Source: Trichodesmium sp050015995 (GTDB lineage: Bacteria; Cyanobacteriota; Cyanobacteriia; Cyanobacteriales; Microcoleaceae). Taken from it: a stretch of 64,000 nt of DNA. The position numbers and the translations under genes were made by a program. Location of the stretch: contig NZ_JBNHEP010000050.1 in the NCBI RefSeq assembly GCF_050015995.1, positions 1 through 64,000 on the forward strand, given 5' to 3'. Below, in pieces: positions 38,617-47,923 of the stretch (positions within the stretch are counted from its first letter, which is position 1; each line of letters opens with the position of its first letter). The notes beneath the pieces were generated by a model that had not been told where the DNA came from, did not search any database, and was given only the letters and a program-made list of their open reading frames with translations.

Positions 38617-40533
38617 TTAGTTGATTGTATTTTTGGTTTGACGTTTCACCAAGAAAATTTCTTGGGAATCTTGAAGATACCAGTTAACATTCGATCGAGA
38701 TGCAGTACCTTCTAGTAATAACAAACGGAACGGATCTAAACAAACCTGCCAAGGAAAAGAACGATTTTTAATTTGATGCCATTTTTCTTTAAATACTTCT
38801 GCGTGTAAATCGTAGTCAAAAGCATTTCTAGCAGGTTGATATAATTTCAAATATAAAGTCATCCGATGTTGAGTTTCGCTGGTTGCTGCTAACCAACAGG
38901 GGAAAGTATTCGGTTGGTTTGCTTCCTCTGGAAAAGTAATTTGGTGAGCGCGAATACCAACATGAGAAAAATGTTCTGGAATGGGTTCGAGAATATCAAG
39001 ACTACATCCCCAGTCAACAGCTTCTACCCTATGATCGTCAATAATTACTGCTTGAGAAAAGTTTTTACAACCAGTTAACTGAGCAACTCTCACACTGGTA
39101 GAATATTCAAAAATGTCATGTTTGACACCGTGACTAAGAATGATTCCGTCATCAACAACTAAGAGATTTTGGCAAATGCGGTAAGCTTCCTCTAGGTTGT
39201 GAGTCACCAATAATGTCACTCCCTGATAATTTTCTAAAGTGGCAATAACTAATGTTTCAATCTGATGTCGCAGGTGGGTATCTAATGCGGAAAAGGCTTC
39301 ATCTAATAATAAAGCATCGGGTTGACTTGCTAATGCTCGCGCTAAAGCTACCCGTTGTTGCTGACCTCCAGAAAGTTCCCCTGGATATCGTTTTTCATAT
39401 CCTGGTAACTGCACTGCCAACAGGTGCGCTTGTACTTGTTGTTGAATCTCATTTGACGACAAACCTTTCGGCAAACCAAAAGCAATATTTTCAGCTACGG
39501 TCATGTGGGGGAAAAGAGCGTAGTTTTGAAATAGATAACCAACGTGGCGATCGCGACTGGGTAAATCAATTTTCTGTTCTGCATCGAATAATACTCGACC
39601 ATTTAAAACTATGCGTCCTTGAGTGGGAGTTTCTAAACCAGCAATGCAACGTAAAATCATACTTTTGCCAGCACCGGAACCTCCTAATAACCCCAATGGT
39701 TTGTCATTAGCGCTGAAAGCAACATCTAATAAAAATCCTGGGAGTTGCTTCTGGATATCTACAAATAGACTTTGTGATTTGTTCCGGGAGTTGAGTGTCA
39801 CAGGTTTTGTTTTGACTACAGGTACGGAGCGTACATCTATAATTTGCTTTTCTGTTTTTGTTGCCCTGCGTTTCTTAATTTGAGATTCTGACCAGAAGTT
39901 GACTCCAGTTATCACCCCAAGAGATATGGCTAAAATTACTAACACCCAAGCAAATGCTTCTTTCATATTCCCACCTTCGGAAGCAAAGAAAATGGCAATG
40001 GGAATAGTTTCAGTTTTGCCAGGAATACTGCCTGCCAACATTAAGGTTGCACCAAATTCACCGAGGGATCTAGCAAAAGCTAATAATGTTCCGGCAACTA
40101 TTCCCGGTTTTGCCAAGGGTAATAAAATTCGCCAAAATACTCTCCATTCTGAAGCACCTAAAGTTCTGGCACAAGCAAGCAAACTGGTATCAATTTGATT
40201 AAAAGCTGCAAGTGATGTTTTGTACATCAGGGGGAATGAAACAACGGTAGCTGCAATTACAGTGGCAGGCCAAGTAAAAATTAATGTTATCCCCATTGAG
40301 GAGAGTAGATGACCAAGGGGACCGTTTCTACCCAATAATAATAGTAATAGAAAACCTGTGACAGTTGGAGGCAATACCAGAGGAGATGTTAAGAGAGCAT
40401 CAATTAGTCCTTTGTTTTTACCACGATATCCTAGCATCCAACGTGCTGTGGCGATGCCGAGGAAAAAGGTAATAATTGTAGTGACTGTTGCAGTTTTAAG
40501 GGAAATCCAAGCAGGAGATATGTCTAAGTTCAT
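38617..40533 (-). CDS. modBC: Fused molybdate ABC transporter permease-ATPase ModBC
   Basis: The 638-residue protein fuses a permease with about five to six membrane segments and an EAA-type motif (ARTLGASEWRVFWRILLPLA, 122-141) to an ABC ATPase. Its Walker A is GGSGAGKS (284-291), signature LSGGQQQR (388-395), Walker B LLLDEA (408-413) and switch His VTHN. A C-terminal region of about 150 residues follows that is not a clear Mop domain. Fused ModBC is known in cyanobacteria and imports molybdate for the nitrogenase and nitrate reductase cofactors. The binding protein ModA is 22 kb away. The stop codon touches a MITE end. Confidence 0.93.
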   Translation of the reverse strand: MNLDISPAWISLKTATVTTIITFFLGIATARWMLGYRGKNKGLIDALLTSPLVLPPTVTGFLLLLLLGRNGPLGHLLSSMGITLIFTWPATVIAATVVSFPLMYKTSLAAFNQIDTSLLACARTLGASEWRVFWRILLPLAKPGIVAGTLLAFARSLGEFGATLMLAGSIPGKTETIPIAIFFASEGGNMKEAFAWVLVILAISLGVITGVNFWSESQIKKRRATKTEKQIIDVRSVPVVKTKPVTLNSRNKSQSLFVDIQKQLPGFLLDVAFSANDKPLGLLGGSGAGKSMILRCIAGLETPTQGRIVLNGRVLFDAEQKIDLPSRDRHVGYLFQNYALFPHMTVAENIAFGLPKGLSSNEIQQQVQAHLLAVQLPGYEKRYPGELSGGQQQRVALARALASQPDALLLDEAFSALDTHLRHQIETLVIATLENYQGVTLLVTHNLEEAYRICQNLLVVDDGIILSHGVKHDIFEYSTSVRVAQLTGCKNFSQAVIIDDHRVEAVDWGCSLDILEPIPEHFSHVGIRAHQITFPEEANQPNTFPCWLAATSETQHRMTLYLKLYQPARNAFDYDLHAEVFKEKWHQIKNRSFPWQVCLDPFRLLLLEGTASRSNVNWYLQDSQEIFLVKRQTKNTIN

Positions 40534-41085
40534 TATTAATTTTAAGGGGAAAAGATTAGATTTGACTGATAATTTATGGGGGGGATTTTAGGTAATAAAG
40601 TTTTCAATAGTTATTAATTCATCTATAACTAATTTAGTTAGTAGTTTTCTGTTCATCAAGAACTATTTATTAGGAGTCAGGAGTCAGAATGAATTGCTTC
40701 AAGACCATTTTTTAGGTTAGAAATTATCTTTAGTTTGTCAAATAAACATCTCCTGTAAAGTCTTTATAATCACATTTAATTATTCATAACTTTCTTTTTT
40801 CAAAGTAGTATAATAGAGATATTGATGAAATGTAACTCTTATGTTATAATTTACTAACTTAATTCCGATCAAAAAAATAAACCCGCCCTTAACAATGGAT
40901 AATTGATAATTAATCCCCAAAGGTTTAAAGTCTCTTATGACCAATGGATAATCTTTTTAATTGATAATGAATTACTTGGCTAAACTTTGGACAAAAAGTC
41001 AACTATTTCTTAAAGTTTAATATGGCATGACGGAGTAGTAGACTCTTGTAAAATTCTTCTGCTTTACAAATAATATCTAAAACAA
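40534..41085. other. Intergenic region between divergent modBC and a dead oxidase gene
   Basis: AT-rich with no gene; contains repeats of the ttgataat type. It should contain the modBC promoter. I see no convincing molybdenum-cofactor riboswitch or regulator site by eye. Confidence 0.4.
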
Positions 41086-41589
41086 ATGACCGAGCAAAAC
41101 CATGAGCAAAAAGCCAGGGAAAACTCAGAACAAAATACCCCAAAATCAAAATTAAGGATAAGTAGACGAACATTTTTAGGAACTGGAATAGCTGCTACTA
41201 CTACTACCTTGATTTTCCTTTATCGATCGCTCACAAAATTAACCTCTTCTAAGTTTCCTGCACCTCAACCTTATAAATACACTAAATTTCGCGATCCTAT
41301 AGAATTCACAGGAAAAGAATTGCGTGTGGCAGAACATCACTTAACTCTTCCAGCAAACGATGGTAATGACAGCGTTCCTATTTCTGTGCGTCTTTATAAT
41401 AATTCAATACCTTGACCCACTTTGAGACGCTATGCAGGGGAAAAAATTGAATTCAAATTTATCAATAACCTAGCTCCTAACAACCAGTCAGGAGGAAACA
41501 CCTGCAAAGAATTGCAACACGGAAATAAACCTGGGTGCTTCAATACCACTAACGTACACTTTCATGGATTCCACGTTTCCGTTCTACTA

Positions 41590-42900
41590 AACTTACCCAA
41601 ACTTACCCATAAGGGTTTTGGAGCTAGCTTCCTGTTTCACAGAAGATCACTGACCGCAGTCTGCAACTTATCTTCTCCACAGGCTTCTTCTCGGTGGGAA
41701 CTCCACCTACTGACGCGCATAGTTTTCTAAGTTAACAGCAGCATTAAAGTCTCTGTCTGTCTCCAAACCACAGTAATAACATTTGTAAGTTCTCTTGTGC
41801 AACGGCATTTTCTGTTGATGCCCACACTGAGAACATAATTGAGAGCTTGGATAAAATCTATCTGCTATTATTAGCTCACTGCCGTACCACTCGCACTTGT
41901 ATGATAACTGACGCTTAAATTCATAAAAGCCACAATCGGCGATGGCGCTTGCTAGCTTGTGGTTTTTGAGCATTCCGCTTACATTCAAATCTTCTATCAC
42001 TATGGTGCTGTGGTTTTTAGCTAACCATGTTGTTAGTTTATGTAGTGTATCTGCTCTAATATCTGCTACTTTTTTGTGCACTCTTGCTAGTTTTTTTACC
42101 GCTTTAGCTCTGTTTTTAGAGCCTGGCTCTTTTTTCTGGACACGGCGTTGATAACGAGTTAATCGTTTTTTGGCTTGCTTATATGCTTTGACATTAGCAT
42201 ACTTGCTTCCATCACTACAGGTGGCTAGAGCATTTATACCCACATCTACACCAATAATATCCCGTTTTTTTCCAGTAGGGTCTGGCTCAAAATCATATTT
42301 AAAACTGATATACCAATTATCTGCCTTTTTTGTTAGCGAAGCTCCTCTGAAAGAGGCTATCCTGACATTTTTTACTGGTACGGAGGGTAAGATTTCATAG
42401 GTTTTTACTATCCCTATTCTTGGTAATTTTATATTATTTCCTTTCAGGATTTTAATACTTCCTTCTAAGTAAAAACTGTCTTTTTTACCTTTTTTCTTAA
42501 ACTTGGGAAATCCACATTTAGGAATAGTTAAAAAGTTTTTAAATGCCCTTTCTAAATCTCTTAATGCTTGCTGAGGGGCACATTTTGATACTTCATAATA
42601 CCAAGGGTTTTCACTTTTGACTTCAGTTACCAAACGTTTATGTAAAGTGATAGCACTCAGTCGTTTTTTGGTAGCTTCATATTCATAAATGCAAGTAGCT
42701 AATCCCCAATTATAAGCATGACGAGCTACACCTGCGTGTTTGGCGAGTATAGTTTTTTGTTGATTATTGACTTTTAATTTAGTCTTGATTGATTGCATTT
42801 CAATTTATCGGCCACCTCTTGATAATAGTTTAATAACTTAGACATAAATCTAGTATATCACAGTAAATATCTATTTATGTTAAATTTTGTTCAATTATTT
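41590..42900 (-). mobile_element. IS605-type element inserted in the oxidase gene
   Basis: Sequence unrelated to the oxidase fills this stretch and carries one tnpB. The borders are judged from where oxidase homology stops and restarts; both are approximate, and host sequence was lost. Confidence 0.7.
41707..42798 (-). CDS. tnpB: IS200/IS605-type TnpB
   Basis: The 363-residue protein has Asp185 (IGVDVG), Glu269 (IVIEDL) and DRD at 348-350, with zinc finger pairs CSQC and CYYC. It is close to the protein at 37365. Between VRI and TKKADNWY it carries about 8 extra residues (ASFRGASL), encoded by a short GC-rich hairpin-like insertion (gcctctttcagaggagcttc). It ends soon after the DRD motif, without a long tail. 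Key residues are intact. Confidence 0.92.
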   Translation of the reverse strand: MQSIKTKLKVNNQQKTILAKHAGVARHAYNWGLATCIYEYEATKKRLSAITLHKRLVTEVKSENPWYYEVSKCAPQQALRDLERAFKNFLTIPKCGFPKFKKKGKKDSFYLEGSIKILKGNNIKLPRIGIVKTYEILPSVPVKNVRIASFRGASLTKKADNWYISFKYDFEPDPTGKKRDIIGVDVGINALATCSDGSKYANVKAYKQAKKRLTRYQRRVQKKEPGSKNRAKAVKKLARVHKKVADIRADTLHKLTTWLAKNHSTIVIEDLNVSGMLKNHKLASAIADCGFYEFKRQLSYKCEWYGSELIIADRFYPSSQLCSQCGHQQKMPLHKRTYKCYYCGLETDRDFNAAVNLENYARQ

Positions 42901-43633
42901 TAATACTATTGATAGCCCCTGGAAATCGCGCTGATTTTCTCGTTAGTCTGCCAAAAAGTCATTATAAACTTGTTAAAGATAGGTATGAGACAATGAATGT
43001 CAGGGCATCAAATATAAACAGACAAGTGTTAGCTTACATCAAGGTTAAGGGAGAAAGTGATGCGGTCGGAAAAATCCCAGATATGATTGAGGGAGAATTG
43101 CCTGATTATCTGCAACCTATTAGCGATCGCGAGATTAAGAATTCTGAGGAAGGTTCCTTGAATGTACCACGAAAGGTTAGTTTTTCCAGAGCATCGGGAG
43201 GAGGTCTCAGACATTATTATATTAATGGAGAAGCATACGATCCAGAATCCCAGGACTATATTCTGGAGCTGAATACTGCTGAACAATGGGTGTTATAAAA
43301 TCCATCTGACTCTCCTCATCCCTTCCACATTCATGTCAATCATTTCCAAATCAAGGGCGATCTAATTGATCCAGATAAAGAGGATATGCCGTCAAATTGG
43401 CGTTGGTGGGATACAGTTGCTGTTAATAAAAAAAATGTCACCATTCGTCATCGGTTTTCAGATTATGATGGAAAATTTGTTCTGCATTGTCATATTCTGA
43501 TTCACGAAGACCAAGGAATGATGAGGAATGTTACAATAATAGGAAAGGAATAATTGATAATTGATAATTGAAGGCTAACACGAGCAGGTCAGGAATGCTT
43601 ATCATAAGCGCAGGTGAATCAGATTTTGGTGGT

Positions 43634-43713
43634 TTGATGCGGGATGCGGAACGTTTCTTTATTTTGCAGCAGATTGATACTTAGTGGCGCGAGGATTTGC
43701 AGCAAGTAGATGG
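43634..43713 (+). pseudogene. SecA gene fragment
   Basis: The frame reads GLMRDAERFFILQQIDT, a stop, then WREDLQQVDGCLAG. This matches the conserved SecA segment around ERFFILQQIDTLWREHLQQMD. Only about 27 codons are present and the helical wing continuation is missing. It is a stray fragment, not the cell's secA. Confidence 0.85.
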
Positions 43714-43863
43714 ATGCCTAGCGGGAGTCAGTACCGGAGAATAAAATTATTAATATTAATAAAAATTATGACATTTGTATTATATAATAATTATTAATTA
43801 TCAAAAAAAATTCAGAATTCCTATTGGAAGAACGTCTAATTAGTGTAGAGTTAAAGAAAATTG

Positions 43864-44286
43864 ATGTTGAAAAAAATATTGGTAGGCTGTTGTCTATTGT
43901 TGTTGCTTTATGTTGTTGTTCCACAAAAAGCCATAGCGGGAAGTGTGTTAAGTGTGTGTAGTAAAAAGAGTTGTAAAGAAAAAATAGAAGAACAGTTTCG
44001 TAAGGACAATAGAGAAAGTCTGAAGTGTCTTCATGATAAAAATTTAGTTTGGAGAAAAAAGTTGAGTAGTGTTGAGATTATTAATAATTTTTGGTTTTTT
44101 TCGTTTGATCTGGAATTAGATAATAATATTACCGTTGCGGATGAGGCGCAAGAGGAGCAAGAGGAGCAAGCAAGAGCAAGAGAATTAGAATGGTGGAACA
44201 ATTGTTGGGAAGGTAATGTAAAAGTGGCTAGAAGATGGGAAGGAGGTAAAATTGTAAGAGTTGGTGGAAAAAGGATGGGTATTTGA
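43864..44286 (+). CDS. Hypothetical secreted protein
   Basis: The 140-residue protein starts with a clear Sec signal (KKILVGCCLLLLLYVVVPQKAIA, given here as KKILVGCC, LLLLLYVV, VPQKAIA), likely cleaved after AIAG. Four to five Cys residues (CSKKSC and others) may form disulfides. A Glu/Gln-rich stretch (about 98-110) leads to a Trp-rich part (ELEWWNNCWEG). The family is not recognised. The ATG at 43864 is preferred over the TTG at 43861. Confidence 0.55.
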   Translation: MLKKILVGCCLLLLLYVVVPQKAIAGSVLSVCSKKSCKEKIEEQFRKDNRESLKCLHDKNLVWRKKLSSVEIINNFWFFSFDLELDNNITVADEAQEEQEEQARARELEWWNNCWEGNVKVARRWEGGKIVRVGGKRMGI

Positions 44287-44351
44287 TTGTTGGTTGGTAA
44301 ATGAATAAAGGAAATTGAGATGAGATAGATGCATATTAGCATCATCGCATA

Positions 44352-44992
44352 TCAAGTCGTCAAACCCATCATTGCCGCCCCATTTGCTGTAATGAATGTA
44401 TGGGCAGCCTTTGAGCCAAAGCAACTTCCCAACGGGTCTACCTGGTACACCTCCTGGTACCCCTCCAGGTCTAAGTTCAACTGTCCAGGAACCCCTTCCC
44501 TACCCTTTGGTTTGGCCTGAAAACCCTTAGTCATTTTGTCCAAAAAGCAACTCCCCCAATTACGGCGGGGAGTTGTCTTTTTCTTTTTAGGAGTGTATCG
44601 CTTACAAAAGTCCCGATACCGTTTAGCACATTCCTCTAAGGTTGTGGCCAATTCTAGAAAAGCGGGATGCCATTCGGTCAAACCATCATCAGTCAATTGT
44701 GCATAACTACCATAATTGCTAAAAGCATACAGCGGTTTTCACTTCGGTAGACCACAGTAGAGACGTTGCATAACAAAAATGCGAACGTCCCTACAGGGTT
44801 TTTGGTTATGACGATGTGGTTGATCAATCTGAAAAGCGCTGTAAGTAAACCCCAGATGTAACCCTGCAGCTTTGGAGTTGGCATGGATATAGCGCAGAGT
44901 CTTGAGAATTCGGTCTGAGTCGCTATTAGAAATGGCCTCACTGAAATGCCGTTGCTCCCAAAAATGTCCAGTACCTACCCCTAAAACGTCAC
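44352..44992 (-). pseudogene. RAYT/Y1-type transposase, 5'-truncated and cut by a MITE
   Basis: The minus strand reads GTGHFWEQRHFSEAIS, then RILKTLRYIHANSKAAGLH, up to FTY. After the MITE (44728-44843) it resumes AFSNYGSYAQLTDDGL and runs to EGVPGQLNLDLEG. These are conserved segments of REP-associated tyrosine transposases. The N-terminal half with the HUH motif is missing. Removing the MITE and one TA rejoins the frame exactly. Confidence 0.88.
44728..44843. mobile_element. TA-flanked MITE, CAGCG family, copy 3
   Basis: TA-CAGCGGTTTTCACTTCGG to TGAAAAGCGCTG-TA. The inside carries the internal palindrome gagacgttgcataac/gcgaacgtccctac. It sits inside a RAYT transposase codon context in which excision restores an open frame. 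Confidence 0.92.
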
Positions 44993-45044
44993 AGAATTTT
45001 TATAAATATCCATTAAAATTAAGTAAATCTAGCAAATAATAGTA

Positions 45045-45290
45045 ATGGCCAGTACAATAGTTAGCGATCGCGGACAAATAACGATCCCTGAAGAAATTAG
45101 AGACTACCTGAAACTGAATGCAGGGAGTAAAATAGAATTCGTTATTGATGAACAAGGACAGGTTAAAATAATTCCTCTGAAGTTCTCTGTGGAAGACTTG
45201 TCGGGTATCCTACATTATCCTGGAATTGAGAAAGCAACAATTGAGGATATGGAAAACGCGATTCAGGAGGCAGCTATTGATTGGAGTTGA
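45045..45290 (+). CDS. AbrB/MazE-type antitoxin
   Basis: The 81-residue protein has an N-terminal SpoVT-AbrB swapped-hairpin domain (DRGQITIPEEIRDYLKLNAG, then KIEFVIDEQGQVKI). The tail (EDMENAIQEAAIDWS) typically wraps the toxin. It overlaps the following PIN gene by 14 bases, the usual antitoxin-toxin order. Such pairs autorepress their promoter. Confidence 0.9.
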   Translation: MASTIVSDRGQITIPEEIRDYLKLNAGSKIEFVIDEQGQVKIIPLKFSVEDLSGILHYPGIEKATIEDMENAIQEAAIDWS

Positions 45291-45666
45291 TACCAATATT
45301 CTAGTTCGCTATTTGACTAGAGACGATGAACTTCAGTGGCAAAAAGCACTAGAAATTATTAGAGAAAATCAGCCATGTTTTGTTTCTAATATTGTTTTGT
45401 GTGAATTAGTTTGGGTTCTCAAAAGTCAAGCATACAGATTTAGCAAAGATAGAATTATCAACGTCTTGGAAATGATGTTGCAGAGTACAGTTTTTGAATT
45501 GGAAAACCCTTCTGTTCTTTATGAAGCTATTGAGCGGACAAAACAGGGGAGTGCAGATTTTTCTGATTATTTGATAGGAGTAATAGCTCGTCGAGTAGGT
45601 TGTGTAGAAACTGTGACATTTGACAGAAAATTAAGAGGAGAAGTAGGGTTCAACTGTCTTGAATAA
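45277..45666 (+). CDS. PIN-domain toxin (VapC-like)
   Basis: From a TTG at 45277 the protein has 129 residues starting MIGVDTNILVRYLTRDD. The first acidic residue is in VDTNIL, and further acidic positions are in CELVWVL and the ADFSDYLIG segment. PIN toxins cut RNA, often tRNA or rRNA. It overlaps the antitoxin gene. No ATG exists nearby in this frame, so the TTG start is favoured by alignment to the PIN beta-strand. Confidence 0.88.
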   Translation: MIGVDTNILVRYLTRDDELQWQKALEIIRENQPCFVSNIVLCELVWVLKSQAYRFSKDRIINVLEMMLQSTVFELENPSVLYEAIERTKQGSADFSDYLIGVIARRVGCVETVTFDRKLRGEVGFNCLE

Positions 45667-45780
45667 AAGGCGATGTTGCATTCGTCACACTGTGTGATCG
45701 CTTAAGTAAATTTAGCAAGCTGTAATCAAAAAAACAGCACGAGTCGCACTGTTCCAGAATCAAAAGGAGATAAATAAAAA

Positions 45781-46026
45781 ATGAGTGTAGTTATTCCTGA
45801 TGACGTGCTGGTATCGGCTAAAATGTCCGAAGCACAATTAAAGTTGGAAATTGCTATTATGTTATTTCAACAAGATAGAATTAGTATTGGTAAAGCGCGT
45901 CGTTTAGCTGGAATTAATTTGTTAGAGTTTCAGCGGGAAATTTCTGAACGGGGTATTTGCATCCATTACGATATTGAGGAGTTTGAGGAAGATATTAAAA
46001 CTTTGCAGGAAATGGGTAGGTTATGA
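45781..46026 (+). CDS. UPF0175 family antitoxin
   Basis: The 81-residue protein matches UPF0175: MSVVIPDDVLVSAKMSE, KLEIAIMLFQQDRISIGKA with ARRLAGINLLEFQREISER, and a short acidic tail. A Shine-Dalgarno (aaaaggag) lies upstream. Its stop overlaps the next gene's start (ATGA), so the two are translationally coupled. The pair UPF0175/DUF3368 is widespread in cyanobacteria as a predicted toxin-antitoxin system. Confidence 0.88.
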   Translation: MSVVIPDDVLVSAKMSEAQLKLEIAIMLFQQDRISIGKARRLAGINLLEFQREISERGICIHYDIEEFEEDIKTLQEMGRL

Positions 46027-46511
46027 TTGTTGTCAGCGATACTTCACCTATCACTAATTTGTCAGCAGTGGGAGCGTTGGAACTTCTTCATCAACTTTAC
46101 GATCGCGTCATTATTCCTCAAGCAGTTTATGATGAAATGGCTTCTTTAGGATATCAAGTACCAGGTACGGTTGAGGTTCAAACTTTAGATTGGATCGAAA
46201 ACCGGAAAGTTGAAAATCGCCAGGGAGTTGAGGAGTTGCGAGTTGATTTAGATATAGGAGAAGCAGAAGCAATTATTTTAGCTTTGGAACTGGATGCAGA
46301 TTTGTTACTAGTAGACGAGCGTAGAGGAAGAAGGGTGGCTTTGGAGTTGGGAGTGAAGAAAATAAGTGGTTTGTTAGCTGTATTGCAGGAAGCTAAGAGA
46401 AAAGGTCTGATTTTAGAAATTAAGCCAATTTTGGATAGGTTGATTTCTGAAAATAATTTTCGGATTAGCGTTAGCCTCTACAATAGGGTTTTACAATTTG
46501 CTGGCGAGTGA
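46023..46511 (+). CDS. DUF3368 PIN-like toxin
   Basis: The 162-residue protein begins MIVVSDTSPITNLSAVG, with the first catalytic-like Asp. It continues with LDIGEAEAIILA and DLLLVDERRGRRVALELG, giving the expected acidic set, and ends with helices. DUF3368 is a PIN-like predicted RNase. It overlaps the antitoxin gene by four bases. Confidence 0.88.
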   Translation: MIVVSDTSPITNLSAVGALELLHQLYDRVIIPQAVYDEMASLGYQVPGTVEVQTLDWIENRKVENRQGVEELRVDLDIGEAEAIILALELDADLLLVDERRGRRVALELGVKKISGLLAVLQEAKRKGLILEIKPILDRLISENNFRISVSLYNRVLQFAGE

Positions 46512-46678
46512 AAGGGTGAGTATTCTGCTCGCCCGAAAATATCAGGAATTAGCGATCGCTTTTCTATTTCCGATCTATTCCCATTAATCAAAATAGTGTG
46601 TTACTCTGTAATTATGGGAAAAATGCGCGCAGATAGGGTCGCTTTTAAAACTATAAAAACTATGTCGAGAGTAATAAT

Positions 46679-47575
46679 ATGACTAATATATCCGTTCAAC
46701 ATGAACCATCACTTCCCGCAAAGGAAACTTTGCCTACCATGTACGACTTACCAAGCGAAAACCCGGAGGAACCTGGTTTGTCAGATGTATTTCACGACTT
46801 TCAACCTGAACTTTTACGCCAAACTTTTCAACCGCGCAACTGGTATCCCGATAAATTGTTTTGTGGTACTGATATGAATCTCTACTACGATGTCAAACAT
46901 CCTAAATGGTACAAACGCCCAGACTGGTTTGCAGTTGTGGGAGTGCCGAGTTTTTACGAACAACGAGATATGCGCTTGAGCTATGTAGTTTGGGACGAAA
47001 AAATTAACCCATTGATGGTAGTAGAGTTATTATCTCCGGGTACAGAAGATGAAGATTTAGGAGAAAAACCAGGAGAACCGGGAAAACTTCCTACTAAGTG
47101 GGAAGTTTACGAGAGTATTCTGAAAGTGCCTTATTATGTTACCTTCAGTCGCTATACCAATGAAATGAAGGCGTTTCATTTAGTAGGCGATCGCTACCAA
47201 AAGGTAGAGTTGAATGAGGGACGTTTGTTGGTTCCTGAGATAGAACTGAGTCTGGGTTTGTGGCAGGGTAGTTACAATAGGATAGATAGACTCTGGTTGC
47301 GGTGGATGACCCTGGAAGGAGATTTGATACCGACTTTAGAAGAGAAGGAAGCAGCAGCTAAAGAGGAGGCAGCAGTAGCTAAACAACGAGCTACCAATGC
47401 CGAACAAGAGGCAGCAGTAGCTAAACAACGAGCCACCAATGCTGAACAACGAGCTATCAATGCTGAACAAGAGGCAGCAGCAGCTAAACAACAAGCTACC
47501 GAGGCCAAAAAACAAAGCGATCGCTTGGTGGCAAAACTGCGAGAGTTGGGTATCATTCCTGACGAGTTAAGTTAA
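46679..47575 (+). CDS. Uma2 family endonuclease-like protein with coiled-coil tail
   Basis: The 298-residue protein has a Uma2/DUF820 (PD-(D/E)XK-like) domain at about 20-205 (KRPDWFAVVGVP, PLMVVELLSPGTED, KWEVYESILKVPYY). A coiled coil follows, with repeats of EAAVAKQRATNAEQ (about 220-275), and the end is LRELGIIPDEL. Uma2 proteins are very abundant in cyanobacteria with unknown biological role. A decayed copy of the C-terminal end lies at 62065. Confidence 0.9.
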   Translation: MTNISVQHEPSLPAKETLPTMYDLPSENPEEPGLSDVFHDFQPELLRQTFQPRNWYPDKLFCGTDMNLYYDVKHPKWYKRPDWFAVVGVPSFYEQRDMRLSYVVWDEKINPLMVVELLSPGTEDEDLGEKPGEPGKLPTKWEVYESILKVPYYVTFSRYTNEMKAFHLVGDRYQKVELNEGRLLVPEIELSLGLWQGSYNRIDRLWLRWMTLEGDLIPTLEEKEAAAKEEAAVAKQRATNAEQEAAVAKQRATNAEQRAINAEQEAAAAKQQATEAKKQSDRLVAKLRELGIIPDELS

Positions 47576-47727
47576 ATAGTCAGGACTTAGAGCTGATTTA
47601 TAAAGTAAATATTAAGAGGCTGAATTCCTTGCTATACTTAGGTTTAGTGAGTTATTGTCCAGTAAGCGTCAAATGACTATAAGCTAGGCAATATAAGACT
47701 TCTAGCTAAGTTTACAAATCAGCTCTT

Positions 47728-47852
47728 ATATCATGTCCGGTTGAATAGTTATAATTAAAGCTTGTAGTTGGGCTTTAGCCCGAACTGTAGATAGGGCTAA
47801 AGCCCAACTACAAACAAAAACTTTTTTATCACTGATTATCCGGACATGATAT
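47728..47852. mobile_element. Complete MITE, ATATCATGTCCGG family
   Basis: Perfect 13-bp ends atatcatgtccgg and ccggacatgatat enclose a stem-loop (tagttgggctttagccc paired with gggctaaagcccaacta). The split copy at 37224-38615 and stem-loop copies at 21142 and 63610 are related. The interval 47576-47923 has no gene. Confidence 0.92.
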
Positions 47853-47923
47853 TACGCAGAAACCGAGTTTATCAACGAAACTGGGAACATTTAATTTGTC
47901 AGTTAAAAAAGGTCGTTTATCTT

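Larger units (their letters stand above)
41086..43552 (+). pseudogene. Multicopper oxidase, disrupted by stops and a tnpB insertion
   Basis: The 5' part (41086-41585) has a twin-arginine signal (SRRTFLGTGIAATTT), then reads through a TGA at 41413 into RRYAGEKIEFKFINN and the first copper motif NVHFHGFHV. The 3' part (about 42905-43552) resumes with IAPGNRADFLV, has a TAA at 43296, and keeps the type 1/3 copper motifs HPFHIHVNHF and HCHILIHEDQGMM. About 190 residues in the middle are missing, replaced by the tnpB element. An active enzyme would be a periplasmic laccase-like oxidase. Three independent lesions make it a dead gene. Confidence 0.92.

Noticed and set aside
47846..47923. Longer start for the hypothetical protein before moxR
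   Set aside because: The extra 26 residues are encoded by the end of a MITE and its neighbour repeat; the ATG at 47924 is more likely.
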